A DNA stretch of 36,666 nucleotides from IMG/VR virus record IMGVR_UViG_3300005753_000012, positions 1 to 36,666 of that record; one strand, 5' to 3'. Positions 11,801 to 21,131 of this stretch are shown piece after piece. Each line of letters begins with the position of its first letter. Positions within the stretch are counted from its first letter, which is position 1. Under the pieces are notes generated by a model. That model worked only from the letters and a program-made list of their open reading frames with translations. It ran no database searches and was not told the DNA's origin. The position numbers and the translations under genes were made by a program. This DNA is from a virus.

Positions 11801-13935
11801 CTAAACTTTCGGATTTAGCATCAGGCACTAGCGCAGACGATCAAAAATTATCTGGACTTGATCCAACTGATCCAGCGATGGCGGCGACTGGGACTAATAA
11901 GACTTACTTAATGTCAGCGCTTAAGTCGTACATTATCAGTGGATTACTTGCAGATGTGGCTGATGATACTACACCCCAATTAGGCGGTAATCTTGATTTA
12001 AATAATAAGGTTGTGGGATTTGTAGGCACGAATAACACTGTCTCAAATATAGCAGCAGGCGAACCGATCTATATATCAGCAGCTAGCAATGTAGTTAGTC
12101 CAGCCGATGCAGATGCAGCAGCTATGCCGTGTGAGGGAATTGCATCAGAAACTTTAACAGCTAGCGGTGGAACGGGAATAGTAGCGGTATTAGGCACAAT
12201 TGGCAGCTTAGATACTAGCTCGTTTGCAGCGGGTGATTTGCTTTATATCTCAAATACCCCTGGAGTTTTAACTAACACAGCACCGCCAAGCAACGTCCAG
12301 GCAGTAGCCAGGGTGATCACAAGTCACCTAACAACCGGATCGATCTTTGTAAACACGCTGCATAAAACGTTAGCGATTGGCGGATTAACTGCAAGCGCTG
12401 CATTAACAACTAGTGACTTAGTTATATTCGGCGATGTCACAGATAGCAGTAACACTAAAGCAAGGACATTAGCTAACTTTATCACTGATTTAGCTATCGC
12501 TACAGCAACAAATACACTGACTTTTACAAACAAGACTCTTACTAGTCCTGTTTTAACCACCCCGAAAATCAATGACACTAGCTCAGATAATCAGTATATT
12601 TTTGCAGTTAGTGAGCTGATAGCAAATCGAACAATTACTTTACCGCTTCTGACAGCTAATGACACTTTTCTGTTTGCTGCATTTGCTGCAACTTTAACCA
12701 ACAAGACTATTGACTCTGATAACAATACGATCACTAATATTGTTGACGCTGACATTAAAGCTAGCGCTGCAATTAATGCAAGTAAAATAGCGGACGGAAC
12801 GGTAAGTGATGCTAAGTATCAATATATAAATAGCTTGACATCTAATGCTCAGACACAGATAGATACAAAAATAACTAATAGTTCTACAGACACATTAACT
12901 AATAAAACTCTTGATGACTTCACTAATCTTATCCATGCAGACGAAATACACTTAGAGATAAGAAATGAGTCAGGCGGAACAATTAGCAGAGGTGATGCTG
13001 TTCACATATCTGGATATTCAATAGGCCAGAATTTACCCTTGGTTGATTTAGCAGATGCAGATAGCACTCAAATGCCTTGCATCGGCGTAGTTGAGTCAAG
13101 CTCAATAGCTAATAATGCAAGTGGCAAAATATCAATCTCAGGACGTCTAACTAGCGTAGATACATCGGCTTTTAGTGTTGGTGACTTTCTGTATATTTCT
13201 ACGTCAGGTACAACAGGCAACACGCTAACTGCAACTAAGCCAAATGGCGCAACTTCAAGCGTGCAGAGGATCGGTGAAGTATTAAGATCACATGCGACTT
13301 TGGGCGTCTTAGAAGTATCCGGAAATAACAGAGCTAATGACTTTCCGAATAAGCATGAAGACAACAGATTTCGATTAGCCGATAACTCAGATACAACTAA
13401 GCTGGCGATGTTTCAGTGTTCCGGAATTACAACAGGTACGACTAGAACCTTTACATTTCCTAATTATAACGCAACTTTTGCAACTATTGCAGGAACAGAA
13501 ACATTAACAGCTAAGACATTAACTAGCCCAGTAATTAGCGATATAGTAAGTCTTTCAAATGGTGACATTAATATCACGCCGAACGGCACTGGTCATACAG
13601 TAATAACAAACCCTGATTTGCCAATCGATATAAATACCCAAACTGGCACAACTTATACAGCAGTGATAGGTGATGCAGGTGCGATAATTACGATGAATAA
13701 TGCTAGTGCTAATACTTTGACTATTCCTGCCAATGGAAGTGTGGCTTTTGCAGTAGGTACACAATTGTACTTTGAACAGCTTGGCGCTGGTGCAACCACT
13801 ATTGCAATCACAACCGATACGCTAAACGTAAATAGTAACCTAACTTTAGTGCTTAATGGTCAGTATGCTCAAGCAGTAGCAACTAAGATCACATCAACAA
13901 CGTGGACACTTGGTGGTAACCTGGTGGCTGCATAA
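11797..13935 (+). CDS. Tail fibre-like protein with duplicated domain, 712 aa
   Basis: GTG start with GAGGG upstream. Near residue 58 a DTTPQLGGNLDLNN motif typical of phage fibre repeats appears. A domain at about 83-187 (PIYIS, MPCEGIA, TSSFAAGDLLYIS) recurs at about 387-508 (AVHIS, MPCIGVV, TSAFSVGDFLYIS). The motif LTNKTL (with variants) recurs at about 242, 300, 367 and 565. The last ~90 residues (TYTAVIGDAGAIITMNNA ... QLGAGATTIAI) resemble C-terminal fibre domains. Presumably trimeric and involved in host attachment. Confidence 0.75.
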   Translation: MTKLSDLASGTSADDQKLSGLDPTDPAMAATGTNKTYLMSALKSYIISGLLADVADDTTPQLGGNLDLNNKVVGFVGTNNTVSNIAAGEPIYISAASNVVSPADADAAAMPCEGIASETLTASGGTGIVAVLGTIGSLDTSSFAAGDLLYISNTPGVLTNTAPPSNVQAVARVITSHLTTGSIFVNTLHKTLAIGGLTASAALTTSDLVIFGDVTDSSNTKARTLANFITDLAIATATNTLTFTNKTLTSPVLTTPKINDTSSDNQYIFAVSELIANRTITLPLLTANDTFLFAAFAATLTNKTIDSDNNTITNIVDADIKASAAINASKIADGTVSDAKYQYINSLTSNAQTQIDTKITNSSTDTLTNKTLDDFTNLIHADEIHLEIRNESGGTISRGDAVHISGYSIGQNLPLVDLADADSTQMPCIGVVESSSIANNASGKISISGRLTSVDTSAFSVGDFLYISTSGTTGNTLTATKPNGATSSVQRIGEVLRSHATLGVLEVSGNNRANDFPNKHEDNRFRLADNSDTTKLAMFQCSGITTGTTRTFTFPNYNATFATIAGTETLTAKTLTSPVISDIVSLSNGDINITPNGTGHTVITNPDLPIDINTQTGTTYTAVIGDAGAIITMNNASANTLTIPANGSVAFAVGTQLYFEQLGAGATTIAITTDTLNVNSNLTLVLNGQYAQAVATKITSTTWTLGGNLVAA

Positions 13936-15263
13936 TGCTTTTAAAGGGTATTCTTTCACACTCTATACTGTCTGCTGCTGGCGGTGATGTTTACATGTAT
14001 GATCAAATGTGGGATTTTAACGCTATATTAAAAGCTCCACTAATCGCAGGAACATTAGATTCAACGGATGGCATAACCACTGGCTCACCTGTTTTAACAG
14101 ATACCTCAACCGGAGTTTTTGAGACAACTGGAACAACGCTAAAATGTAGCACGGGTGGCGGCACTAATAATTTAACTATTGTTGATACTGGCGGAGTAAC
14201 TACCACTTTCGGAATGATATTAGCTCATGCTTCGCTTGATTTAAGTGTAACAAATGGCGATTGGCATGCTGCCTTAAATTATCAAACAAGCAACGTGCAT
14301 GCACGTCCACCCGGGTTCACGGCTGAGAATTCAGGCTATATAAAAGTTAACGCGGCTAGCGGGCAAAGATTTACTAAATCACTTTCAAATAAATATCACA
14401 TTATTGTATTGCTAGGTGGCTTTGGTACTAATTACAGACCGCACCCAGAGCTATCTAAAGCTAATTCAACTAATGGCGGCTCTATTTTAATTAAGAGCGA
14501 TACTGGTTCAGAGTTCACAAGCTGGACGCTTATTTGTCAAAATGTAAAACAGTGGGGCGTACTACAAACAACAACGTATGCATCAATAGACGGACGGGGC
14601 ACTGGAATTGAGGTAAGCGGAGTTTCTTTACCTGATCCAGCATTAAATACATTTGATGCAGCTTTAACTGGTAGCTCAGTTGTAGACTTATTTGTAGATA
14701 CTGGAAGCACAGCATTAACTGCTCACACTATGAATCAAGGCGGGTTAAGCTGGGCCAATGGCAATTTTGCGATATTGTCCGGCGGCACTAATTCAGAATG
14801 TACTACGATTGGTGAAGAAGCTGTTGATATGTCAATTAGTGACATCATCGGAAATCTATATTTTGAAACACATGCAACAAAAACTGATGAGATTAAACTA
14901 GTCTTTAGATGGGTTGATGCCAATAACCATTGGTTTGTAAGTATCATCCCTGGCACCGGTGTTGCACTAAAGAAAATAGTATCAGGCACATCGACAACAT
15001 TAGCGAGCTCAGGAACAACAGTAAATGCAAGTACAAAATATCATGTGCAAATTGCTTGCTGGGGAACAGCTAATTATAATATCGGCTGGAATGATGCTCA
15101 ATTAATCTCATATACTACTAACGACACAGCACACAGCACAGCTACTAAACACGGAATTGGTGATGCTGCAACTTCAAACGCTAAATTTATCAACATAGCT
15201 TTTTTTCCTGCTAGATCATCAGATTACGATGTATTTGATACTGTTATTTCGGAGAGCACATGA
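13935..15263 (+). CDS. Tail/receptor-binding-like protein, 442 aa
   Basis: Starts on the stop of the fibre gene (TAATG). Ser/Thr/Gly-rich beta protein. The segment around residues 285-425 (DIIGNLYFETHATKTDEIKL, WVDANNHWFVSI, YHVQIACWG, IGWNDAQLISY) has the look of a concanavalin A/LamG-type jelly roll that binds sugars. The middle contains a Gly/His-rich loop. No depolymerase catalytic motif seen. Likely an adhesin or distal fibre part; the exact virion position is inferred. Confidence 0.6.
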   Translation: MLLKGILSHSILSAAGGDVYMYDQMWDFNAILKAPLIAGTLDSTDGITTGSPVLTDTSTGVFETTGTTLKCSTGGGTNNLTIVDTGGVTTTFGMILAHASLDLSVTNGDWHAALNYQTSNVHARPPGFTAENSGYIKVNAASGQRFTKSLSNKYHIIVLLGGFGTNYRPHPELSKANSTNGGSILIKSDTGSEFTSWTLICQNVKQWGVLQTTTYASIDGRGTGIEVSGVSLPDPALNTFDAALTGSSVVDLFVDTGSTALTAHTMNQGGLSWANGNFAILSGGTNSECTTIGEEAVDMSISDIIGNLYFETHATKTDEIKLVFRWVDANNHWFVSIIPGTGVALKKIVSGTSTTLASSGTTVNASTKYHVQIACWGTANYNIGWNDAQLISYTTNDTAHSTATKHGIGDAATSNAKFINIAFFPARSSDYDVFDTVISEST

Positions 15264-15694
15264 TAATTGGCGAGCTAATAACAAGGTGGACGTTAGAGCG
15301 TGGGCTAGCAGTGCAAGATATTCACCCAGGAATAAGTGTAGCCATCGATGATCCCACGTTTGATCCTGTTGTTGATGAAATTAGATTTAAGCATAGTTCG
15401 TACTCAGTCAGTACAGCACAAGACCACAAGCGAATCGGAAAAGGCGTGAATTGGTGCGTTTGTGAATTTCAAGTAGATGAAGCAACTTTTCTAGCATTAG
15501 ATGCAGATTCAGATTTTTTAGTGTTAATGCGTAAAGGCAAAGACGAAATACCAGCAGGTAAAGAAATTAATAAGACAAGACAGTTTTTAGTGAGCTTAGG
15601 TGTTAGTTCGTCAAAAGCTGCTGAGATTGCTGCATCAGGATTAACAAGATTTGGCATAACTAAAAACATTAAGAATATAGCCGCTATTCTTTGA
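15260..15694 (+). CDS. Hypothetical virion-associated protein, 144 aa
   Basis: ATGA-coupled to the upstream gene, with GGAGAG upstream; its stop overlaps the TTG start of terL. Mixed alpha/beta protein; no Cys/His motif. I do not recognise it. Its location in the fibre-terminase block suggests a virion or fibre-assembly function. Confidence 0.65.
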   Translation: MIIGELITRWTLERGLAVQDIHPGISVAIDDPTFDPVVDEIRFKHSSYSVSTAQDHKRIGKGVNWCVCEFQVDEATFLALDADSDFLVLMRKGKDEIPAGKEINKTRQFLVSLGVSSSKAAEIAASGLTRFGITKNIKNIAAIL

Positions 15695-17199
15695 GCTTAG
15701 AAATTCTCGAAGAAATAGCAATAAGACGTGAAGCAAGAAATAACTTATTAAGTTTTACTGAATATACAAAAGATGATTTTGAGTCAGCAGCACATCATAA
15801 GTTAATTACTGCAAAACTAGAGGAAGTAGAAAGAAAGATTAGTTCTGGCGAAGGCGCAAGGCAAATGATCTTTATGCCTCCGCGTCATACTAAATCAGAA
15901 TTGGGCAGCAGAAGATTTCCGGCCTGGTGTTTAGGTCGCAACCCCACTTGGCAGATAATTACAGCAACATATTCAGGCGATTTTGCTGCTGATTTTGGCC
16001 GTGATGTTAGAGGCATAGTTAATTCAGAGGAATATAAAAAATTATTTCCTGATGTCAGCTTAAACCCTGATGTTAGAGCGGCAGCTCGCTGGAACACCAA
16101 TAAAGGTGGGATATACGTTGCAGCTGGTGTTGGTGGTGCATTAACAGGTCGAGGTGCTCACTTATCTATAATCGATGACCCGATTAAGGACGCTCAAGCA
16201 GCAAGTTCTGAGGCACTTAGAGCACACGCTTGGAAGTGGTATTTATCAGTATTGCGGACTAGATTAATGCCAGGTGGCGCTATAGTTTTAATTATGACTC
16301 GCTGGCATGACGACGATTTAGCAGGAAGATTGATTGCACAACAAGAGGCAGGAAATGGCGAAGAGTGGGATATAGTTTCACTACCTGCATTAATCGAAAC
16401 AGAAAAAGAAAAGCAAGCTGATCCTTTAGGCAGAGAGATTGGCGAGTCAATTTGGCCAGCATGGTTTCCGCCTAAAGACTTACTTGTTACAAAAGCAATC
16501 ATGCCGGTTTACGAATGGTCAGCGTTGTATCAACAAAAGCCGGTGCCAGACGAAGGCGACTTCTTTAAAAAAGAATATTTCAAGTGGTATGAAACACGAC
16601 CACAATATTTAAACATCTATATTACACATGACGATGCAGTTAGCGAAAATACTGGAGACTTTACGGAAATAGCAGTGTGGGGCGTTGATCAAAATGAGAA
16701 TATATTTGCGATCGATTGGTTTAGCGGGCAAGTGGCAAGCGATATCTGGATAGAGCAACTAATAGACTTCATTTTGAAATACAACCCAATTGCGGTAATA
16801 GGCGAAACAGGGCCAATCAGAAAAGCAATTGAGCCATTTTTGCTTAAACGGATGGAACAACGCAAAGCGTACACATTGCTTAAATGGCTACCGACAATCG
16901 GCGATAAAGAATCAAGATGTGCGGGTTTCAGGGGATTGGCTAGCATGGGCAAGATTTACTTGCCTAAATCTAAAGCTTGGTCCTTAGATGTAATCTCCCA
17001 ATTAATCAGATTTCCAAACGGTGTATTTGACGATAAGGCAGATACATGCGGGTTAATGGGCAGGACAATAAACGAAACATGGGCAACTACACCCCCCAAA
17101 CGAGTAAAAAAAGTAGAGATGCATAAGCAACCAACTTTAAACGAATTAATCGAAATGAATAAAAAAACTAGCAACAATGGATTAGAGCGCATTGGATAA
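15691..17199 (+). CDS. terL: Terminase large subunit
   Basis: 502 residues from a TTG start that overlaps the previous stop. No later ATG precedes the ATPase motif, so TTG is needed. The P-loop-like MPPRHTKSE (about 62-70), Walker B LSIIDDP (159-164), and coupling motif IMTRWHDDDLA (201-211) define the ATPase. The nuclease has Asp in ITHDDAVS (about 314-315), Glu in VIGETG (372) and Asp in DDKADT (451), the RNase H-like acidic triad. It translocates DNA into the prohead through the portal encoded next. Full length for the Terminase_6 group. Confidence 0.92.
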   Translation: MSLEILEEIAIRREARNNLLSFTEYTKDDFESAAHHKLITAKLEEVERKISSGEGARQMIFMPPRHTKSELGSRRFPAWCLGRNPTWQIITATYSGDFAADFGRDVRGIVNSEEYKKLFPDVSLNPDVRAAARWNTNKGGIYVAAGVGGALTGRGAHLSIIDDPIKDAQAASSEALRAHAWKWYLSVLRTRLMPGGAIVLIMTRWHDDDLAGRLIAQQEAGNGEEWDIVSLPALIETEKEKQADPLGREIGESIWPAWFPPKDLLVTKAIMPVYEWSALYQQKPVPDEGDFFKKEYFKWYETRPQYLNIYITHDDAVSENTGDFTEIAVWGVDQNENIFAIDWFSGQVASDIWIEQLIDFILKYNPIAVIGETGPIRKAIEPFLLKRMEQRKAYTLLKWLPTIGDKESRCAGFRGLASMGKIYLPKSKAWSLDVISQLIRFPNGVFDDKADTCGLMGRTINETWATTPPKRVKKVEMHKQPTLNELIEMNKKTSNNGLERIG

Positions 17200-19036
17200 A
17201 TATAAATTTTGGCTAGATGAGATTGAACGAGAAGAAAAGGCTCATGATAAGTATCGTAAAAAAGCGAGGCAAACAGAAGAACGCTATAACTCTGACACAA
17301 ATAAAAAACAAGAGTTCAACATTCTATGGTCTAACACTAAAACAACTCAATCAGCAGTATTAAGTAATACACCTAAACCGGATGTAAGACGGCGCTTTCT
17401 AAGTGACAGCAAAGTAGAACGTGAAGTTGCGGAAGTATTGGAAAAAGCACTTAGCTATTCGACAGATCAATATGATTTCAAAGGTACATTAGATAAGATT
17501 GTTGAAGACTTATTGGTAACGGGTCTGGGTGTTTCGAGAGTTCATTACAAGCCATTTTTTACTAATGTTAAGTCTAATATAGACCTTGAACCAAAAGAAA
17601 TTGAAGATGAATTCGGAGTGGTGACAGTTCGTTATTACAACGATTCAGAAGAAATTTTAAAAGAAAAGGTACAATTTAACGATTCTGGTGATCCTTTTTT
17701 TGAAGGCTTTGAAGAAAAGAAAACATTTGAAGAAGTCTACACTTCACAGGTTCCCTGGGCTAAGTTTCGTTGGCAAGTAGCGGAGTCATGGAATGGTGTT
17801 GCGTGGGCAGCTATAGATCACATGCTGACACGTCAAGAGCTGGTTAGTCAATTTGGTTTGGAAATGGGAGAATCTATCCCGTTACTTTATTCAACTGATG
17901 GCAAACAACGTAATAAAGATGCTAAACAAGGGTCACATGCTTTAGTTTATGAAATCTTTGATAAGCGCGCTAGAAAGTACAGATATTTAGCGCAAGGCAT
18001 GCAGGGTTTTATTAAGATTGTAGATGACCCACTAAAATTAGAAGGATTCTATCCGTTCCCTGAGCCACTAATGGATAATGTTAAATCAGGTGATTTAGTA
18101 CCTAAGCCTGAGTATTATTTTTATGAAGTACAAGCACTTGAGCTTGAGCTTATTAGCAGACGATTAACTAAATTAACAGCTCAATTAAAATATCGTGGAA
18201 TTTATGATTCATCTTTCCCTGGGCTAGGCGATCTAGCAAATGGTGAAGATGGCGACCTAAAAGCGGTTGATGATTTCAAAAATAAGTTTCCAAAGGGCAG
18301 GCTTGAAGATGTAATTGCCTTTATGCCTTTAGAAGAATTAATCAGGGTTATCACGTCATTATCACAAAGACGTGAAGAAGTTAAACAGACTATTTACGAG
18401 ATTATTGGAATCTCAGACATTATTCGCGGTGTTTCTAAAGCAAGTGAGACTTTAGGTGCTCAAGAGATTAAAAAGCAATTTGCTGGTTTGAGAATCAATC
18501 AACGACAACAACGTGTTGAGCGATTCATTCGTGATATTTACAGGATTAAGTCTGAGATCATAGCGGAAAACTTTAGCGCTGACACGTTGACATTAATGAC
18601 GGGAACGCAAGTAACTGATGAAATGTTAGAGATCATGCAAAACGATTTGCTTCGATCTTACAAAATCGATGTTGAGACAGATTCTACAGTTTTTCAAGAT
18701 TCTAAAGAAGAACAGAAAAATAGAGTTGATGCATTAAGCGCGATAACAAGCTTTATGCAGCAAGCTTTTCCATTAATTCAGGCTGGTTTTCTTGACCCTG
18801 AAATTGCCAAAGAAATGGTGCTTTTCGGAATAAGATCATTTAAAGGTGCGAGGCAGTTAGAAGATGCAATCGAAGCAATGGGAAACAAAGATGCTGCTGG
18901 ATCAACACCCGCACCTGCTCAAATTGGCGGGCAAGTACCTGAAAACGGAATTCCCGCCGGAGTCCAAGACCCTAGGGGTGACGTACCAGAACAAGCTAGT
19001 GTTCCTATCGGTTTGGAGCAAATTATCGGTCAATAA
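17192..19036 (+). CDS. Portal protein
   Basis: 614 residues from a TTG that overlaps terL by 8 bases. Long helical protein with a conserved-looking NILWSNTKTTQSAVLSNTPKPDV near residue 50, a wing region, and the stem/clip part with EIIGISDIIRGVSK (about 405-418). The C-terminus (about 565-614) is Pro/Gly/Gln-rich and probably disordered. Length and position directly after terL fit podovirus portals. Dodecamer at the head vertex. Confidence 0.85.
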   Translation: MDKYKFWLDEIEREEKAHDKYRKKARQTEERYNSDTNKKQEFNILWSNTKTTQSAVLSNTPKPDVRRRFLSDSKVEREVAEVLEKALSYSTDQYDFKGTLDKIVEDLLVTGLGVSRVHYKPFFTNVKSNIDLEPKEIEDEFGVVTVRYYNDSEEILKEKVQFNDSGDPFFEGFEEKKTFEEVYTSQVPWAKFRWQVAESWNGVAWAAIDHMLTRQELVSQFGLEMGESIPLLYSTDGKQRNKDAKQGSHALVYEIFDKRARKYRYLAQGMQGFIKIVDDPLKLEGFYPFPEPLMDNVKSGDLVPKPEYYFYEVQALELELISRRLTKLTAQLKYRGIYDSSFPGLGDLANGEDGDLKAVDDFKNKFPKGRLEDVIAFMPLEELIRVITSLSQRREEVKQTIYEIIGISDIIRGVSKASETLGAQEIKKQFAGLRINQRQQRVERFIRDIYRIKSEIIAENFSADTLTLMTGTQVTDEMLEIMQNDLLRSYKIDVETDSTVFQDSKEEQKNRVDALSAITSFMQQAFPLIQAGFLDPEIAKEMVLFGIRSFKGARQLEDAIEAMGNKDAAGSTPAPAQIGGQVPENGIPAGVQDPRGDVPEQASVPIGLEQIIGQ

Positions 19037-19280
19037 TATTGAAGTTTCGATCTTTGCAACAAATAAGATTTGGCGTGAAAGACTAGATTATATAGCTTAT
19101 TACCCTTTTGAGCTGATTGGCGTAAATCGTGTTACAGCTCATGTAAAGGCCGATAATAACAAGGGCATAACGATTGTAAAAGAAATAGGTTTTAAGTACG
19201 AGGGAACGATGAGAGAAGCGCTAGACGGTAAAGACGTACATATATTTGGATTACTTAAAAGAGATTATTATGGGAATTAA
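18999..19280 (+). pseudogene. N-terminally truncated GNAT acetyltransferase
   Basis: The frame contains YYPFELIGVNRVTAHVKADNNKGITIVKEIGFKYEGTM in pieces, i.e. the FxxLGxxRVTxxVxxxNxxxxxxxxxxGFxxEG signature of phage GNAT proteins that follow portals. Only the C-terminal half of the usual ~140-residue domain is present. The best start is a GTG at 18999 inside the portal 3' end; no ATG is in frame downstream before the motif. The missing N-terminal strands suggest a decayed or trimmed gene, or use of a rare start. Confidence 0.6.
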
Positions 19281-19896
19281 AGACGCAAAAACAGCCGATG
19301 TGCCAAACCCTCAAGATTTGATTGATGCGCAGGGCAAAGCTAATCGAGTTGATCAATTCAATCCATTTGGAAACACTGTTTTTACTCAGAACCCTGATGG
19401 GTCATACCGATCAGATTTTAATTTTAGTGAAGAACTGGCACCGTTATTTGGTAATTTTGCAAACCTTGCTAAGCCGCAGGGAACTGATAATCAATATCAA
19501 GATATAGCATTTAATAGAGCACAAGAATTAATTGGTCGTGATTTTGACATCCGTGAAGACCAGACTAGACAGAATCTAGCCGACAGGGGATTACCAGAAG
19601 ACAGTGAAGCATTTGCTAACGCTCTTAGAGATAGAGTCCAAGACCCACGACAAAGAGCTATTGAAAGCGCGGCATTCGGATCAATTCAAGCTGGTGACGC
19701 AAGACGAAACAATGATTTTAACTTGCTATCTCAAATATTGGGACGTGGCCAGCAAGCGCCGACACCGCAATTAAATGTTCTTGGGCCGTATAATCTAGCG
19801 CAACAACAATCTAATGCTAATGCAAATGCACAATCTAATGCAGACCAAGCGCTGTGGGGCAATCTAACTAAAATCGGAGGTAGTATTTTCTTATGA
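19270..19896 (+). CDS. Virion protein after portal (internal/neck type), 208 aa
   Basis: ATG at 19270 preceded by AGAG. The pattern VPNPQDLIDAQGKANRVDQFNPFGN, then TQNPDGSYRSDFNFSEEL, RGLPEDSEAF, and an Asn/Gln/Ala-rich C-terminus matches a widespread podovirus family encoded just after the portal (proteins beginning with DPQ...A...N...NQVTPYGS-type motifs). Its function is unsettled; an internal virion or tail-associated role is usual. Ends by overlapping the next gene. Confidence 0.72.
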   Translation: MGIKDAKTADVPNPQDLIDAQGKANRVDQFNPFGNTVFTQNPDGSYRSDFNFSEELAPLFGNFANLAKPQGTDNQYQDIAFNRAQELIGRDFDIREDQTRQNLADRGLPEDSEAFANALRDRVQDPRQRAIESAAFGSIQAGDARRNNDFNLLSQILGRGQQAPTPQLNVLGPYNLAQQQSNANANAQSNADQALWGNLTKIGGSIFL

Positions 19897-21131
19897 GTAA
19901 TGCAGCATTAGCAGCGCAATTGAAGACGCTAGGCGCAAGAGATACAAGTCTTAGCGCATTGCAAAACACATTTGCAAATCCACAAGGTCAGCAAAATGCT
20001 GCTTCACCAATAGCTGCCGCATTATCAAGTTACATTGTTGCACGTAAACGCAAGAAAATATCAGATCAACAAGCAGCACTCACAAAAGAACACTCTCAAA
20101 ACAGCAAAGATGCTACACAAAACCTTTTAGCGGCAATGGGATTAGGCGAACCTGCAAAACAAAAGAATCAACCAGCACAACAAGTTGGACAGCCAGTGAA
20201 TCAAGACCGTGGTGGTCAAGCGCCACAGCAACTTGGTGTACCAATAAATAATCAAGCGCCACAGCAACCAAGTTTAGCAAGCGCATTAGCTAATCCTAAT
20301 CTTGACCCCAAAGTGAAAATGATGATTCTTAAGCAGCAGTTATCTAAGGGTTCAGCAGGGCCAATATCGAGCATAGGAAAAACATTATCTGATTTTGATA
20401 AATTTGGTGGCGGCGCAACACTAGAACAAAAAAGGCAAGCATATATAAATGCGTTAAGTGGAAAGAAAGGAACAAATATAAATGTGAATTTAAATAATGG
20501 GAATACAAAAGTCACTAAAAATAAGCTTCAATCAGGTGTATTTCAAGCACAAAAAACTAAAGATTTGTTGGATGCAATACAGCGAGACTATAAACCATCA
20601 TTTTTTACGTATGAATCAGATATTAAGGATTTTGGAGCAAGGATATTTGAGAAGGCATCAGGAAAACTTTCACCTGAAAGCAAAAAGAGGCTAGGAGAGA
20701 AAAAAGCATTTATATCTAAAGTAACTCACAATTTTAGTCTAGTGTTAAAAGTGATGTCAGGCGTTGCGGTTAATCCACAAGAAATGGATAGAGCTAGAAA
20801 ATATTTGCCAAATTATAATGATTCTTCAACTGAATTTGAATTTAAACTAAAAAGTATGATCGAATGGAATAATAGAGTTATTCTTAGGCATAAATATGCT
20901 TTATCAAGGGGATTAGACCCATCGGCTATGTTTGATCCAACAAATAAAGATTTTGTTTCGATTGATAATATTGAACAAATAGTTAAAAGAGAAAGGCCTG
21001 AGCTATTGGGGGATGTAAATAGCAAAGCAAAATCTAGGGCAGAAGCAATAAGTAAAGCTAATCCAAAAATGACTAGAGAGCAAATTATTAAACGTGTTAA
21101 AAGCGAAATTCAAAGTGGAAAAATTAAGTAA
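19893..21131 (+). CDS. Internal virion / DNA-ejection protein candidate, 412 aa
   Basis: ATGA-coupled to the previous gene. N-terminus is Ala-rich (AALAAQLKTLGARDTSL), then a Gln/Pro/Asn-rich flexible region (about 90-145), and a helical C-terminal domain (about 200-370). Low-complexity Gln-rich linkers and position between portal and large ejection protein fit podovirus internal core proteins. No enzymatic motif recognised. Confidence 0.62.
   Translation: MSNAALAAQLKTLGARDTSLSALQNTFANPQGQQNAASPIAAALSSYIVARKRKKISDQQAALTKEHSQNSKDATQNLLAAMGLGEPAKQKNQPAQQVGQPVNQDRGGQAPQQLGVPINNQAPQQPSLASALANPNLDPKVKMMILKQQLSKGSAGPISSIGKTLSDFDKFGGGATLEQKRQAYINALSGKKGTNINVNLNNGNTKVTKNKLQSGVFQAQKTKDLLDAIQRDYKPSFFTYESDIKDFGARIFEKASGKLSPESKKRLGEKKAFISKVTHNFSLVLKVMSGVAVNPQEMDRARKYLPNYNDSSTEFEFKLKSMIEWNNRVILRHKYALSRGLDPSAMFDPTNKDFVSIDNIEQIVKRERPELLGDVNSKAKSRAEAISKANPKMTREQIIKRVKSEIQSGKIK

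Noticed and set aside
12324-12578. Hydrophobic minus-strand frame in the fibre gene
   Set aside because: Antisense of Thr/Ala-rich codons gives Val/Ser/Leu-rich shadows; no ribosome site and no context.
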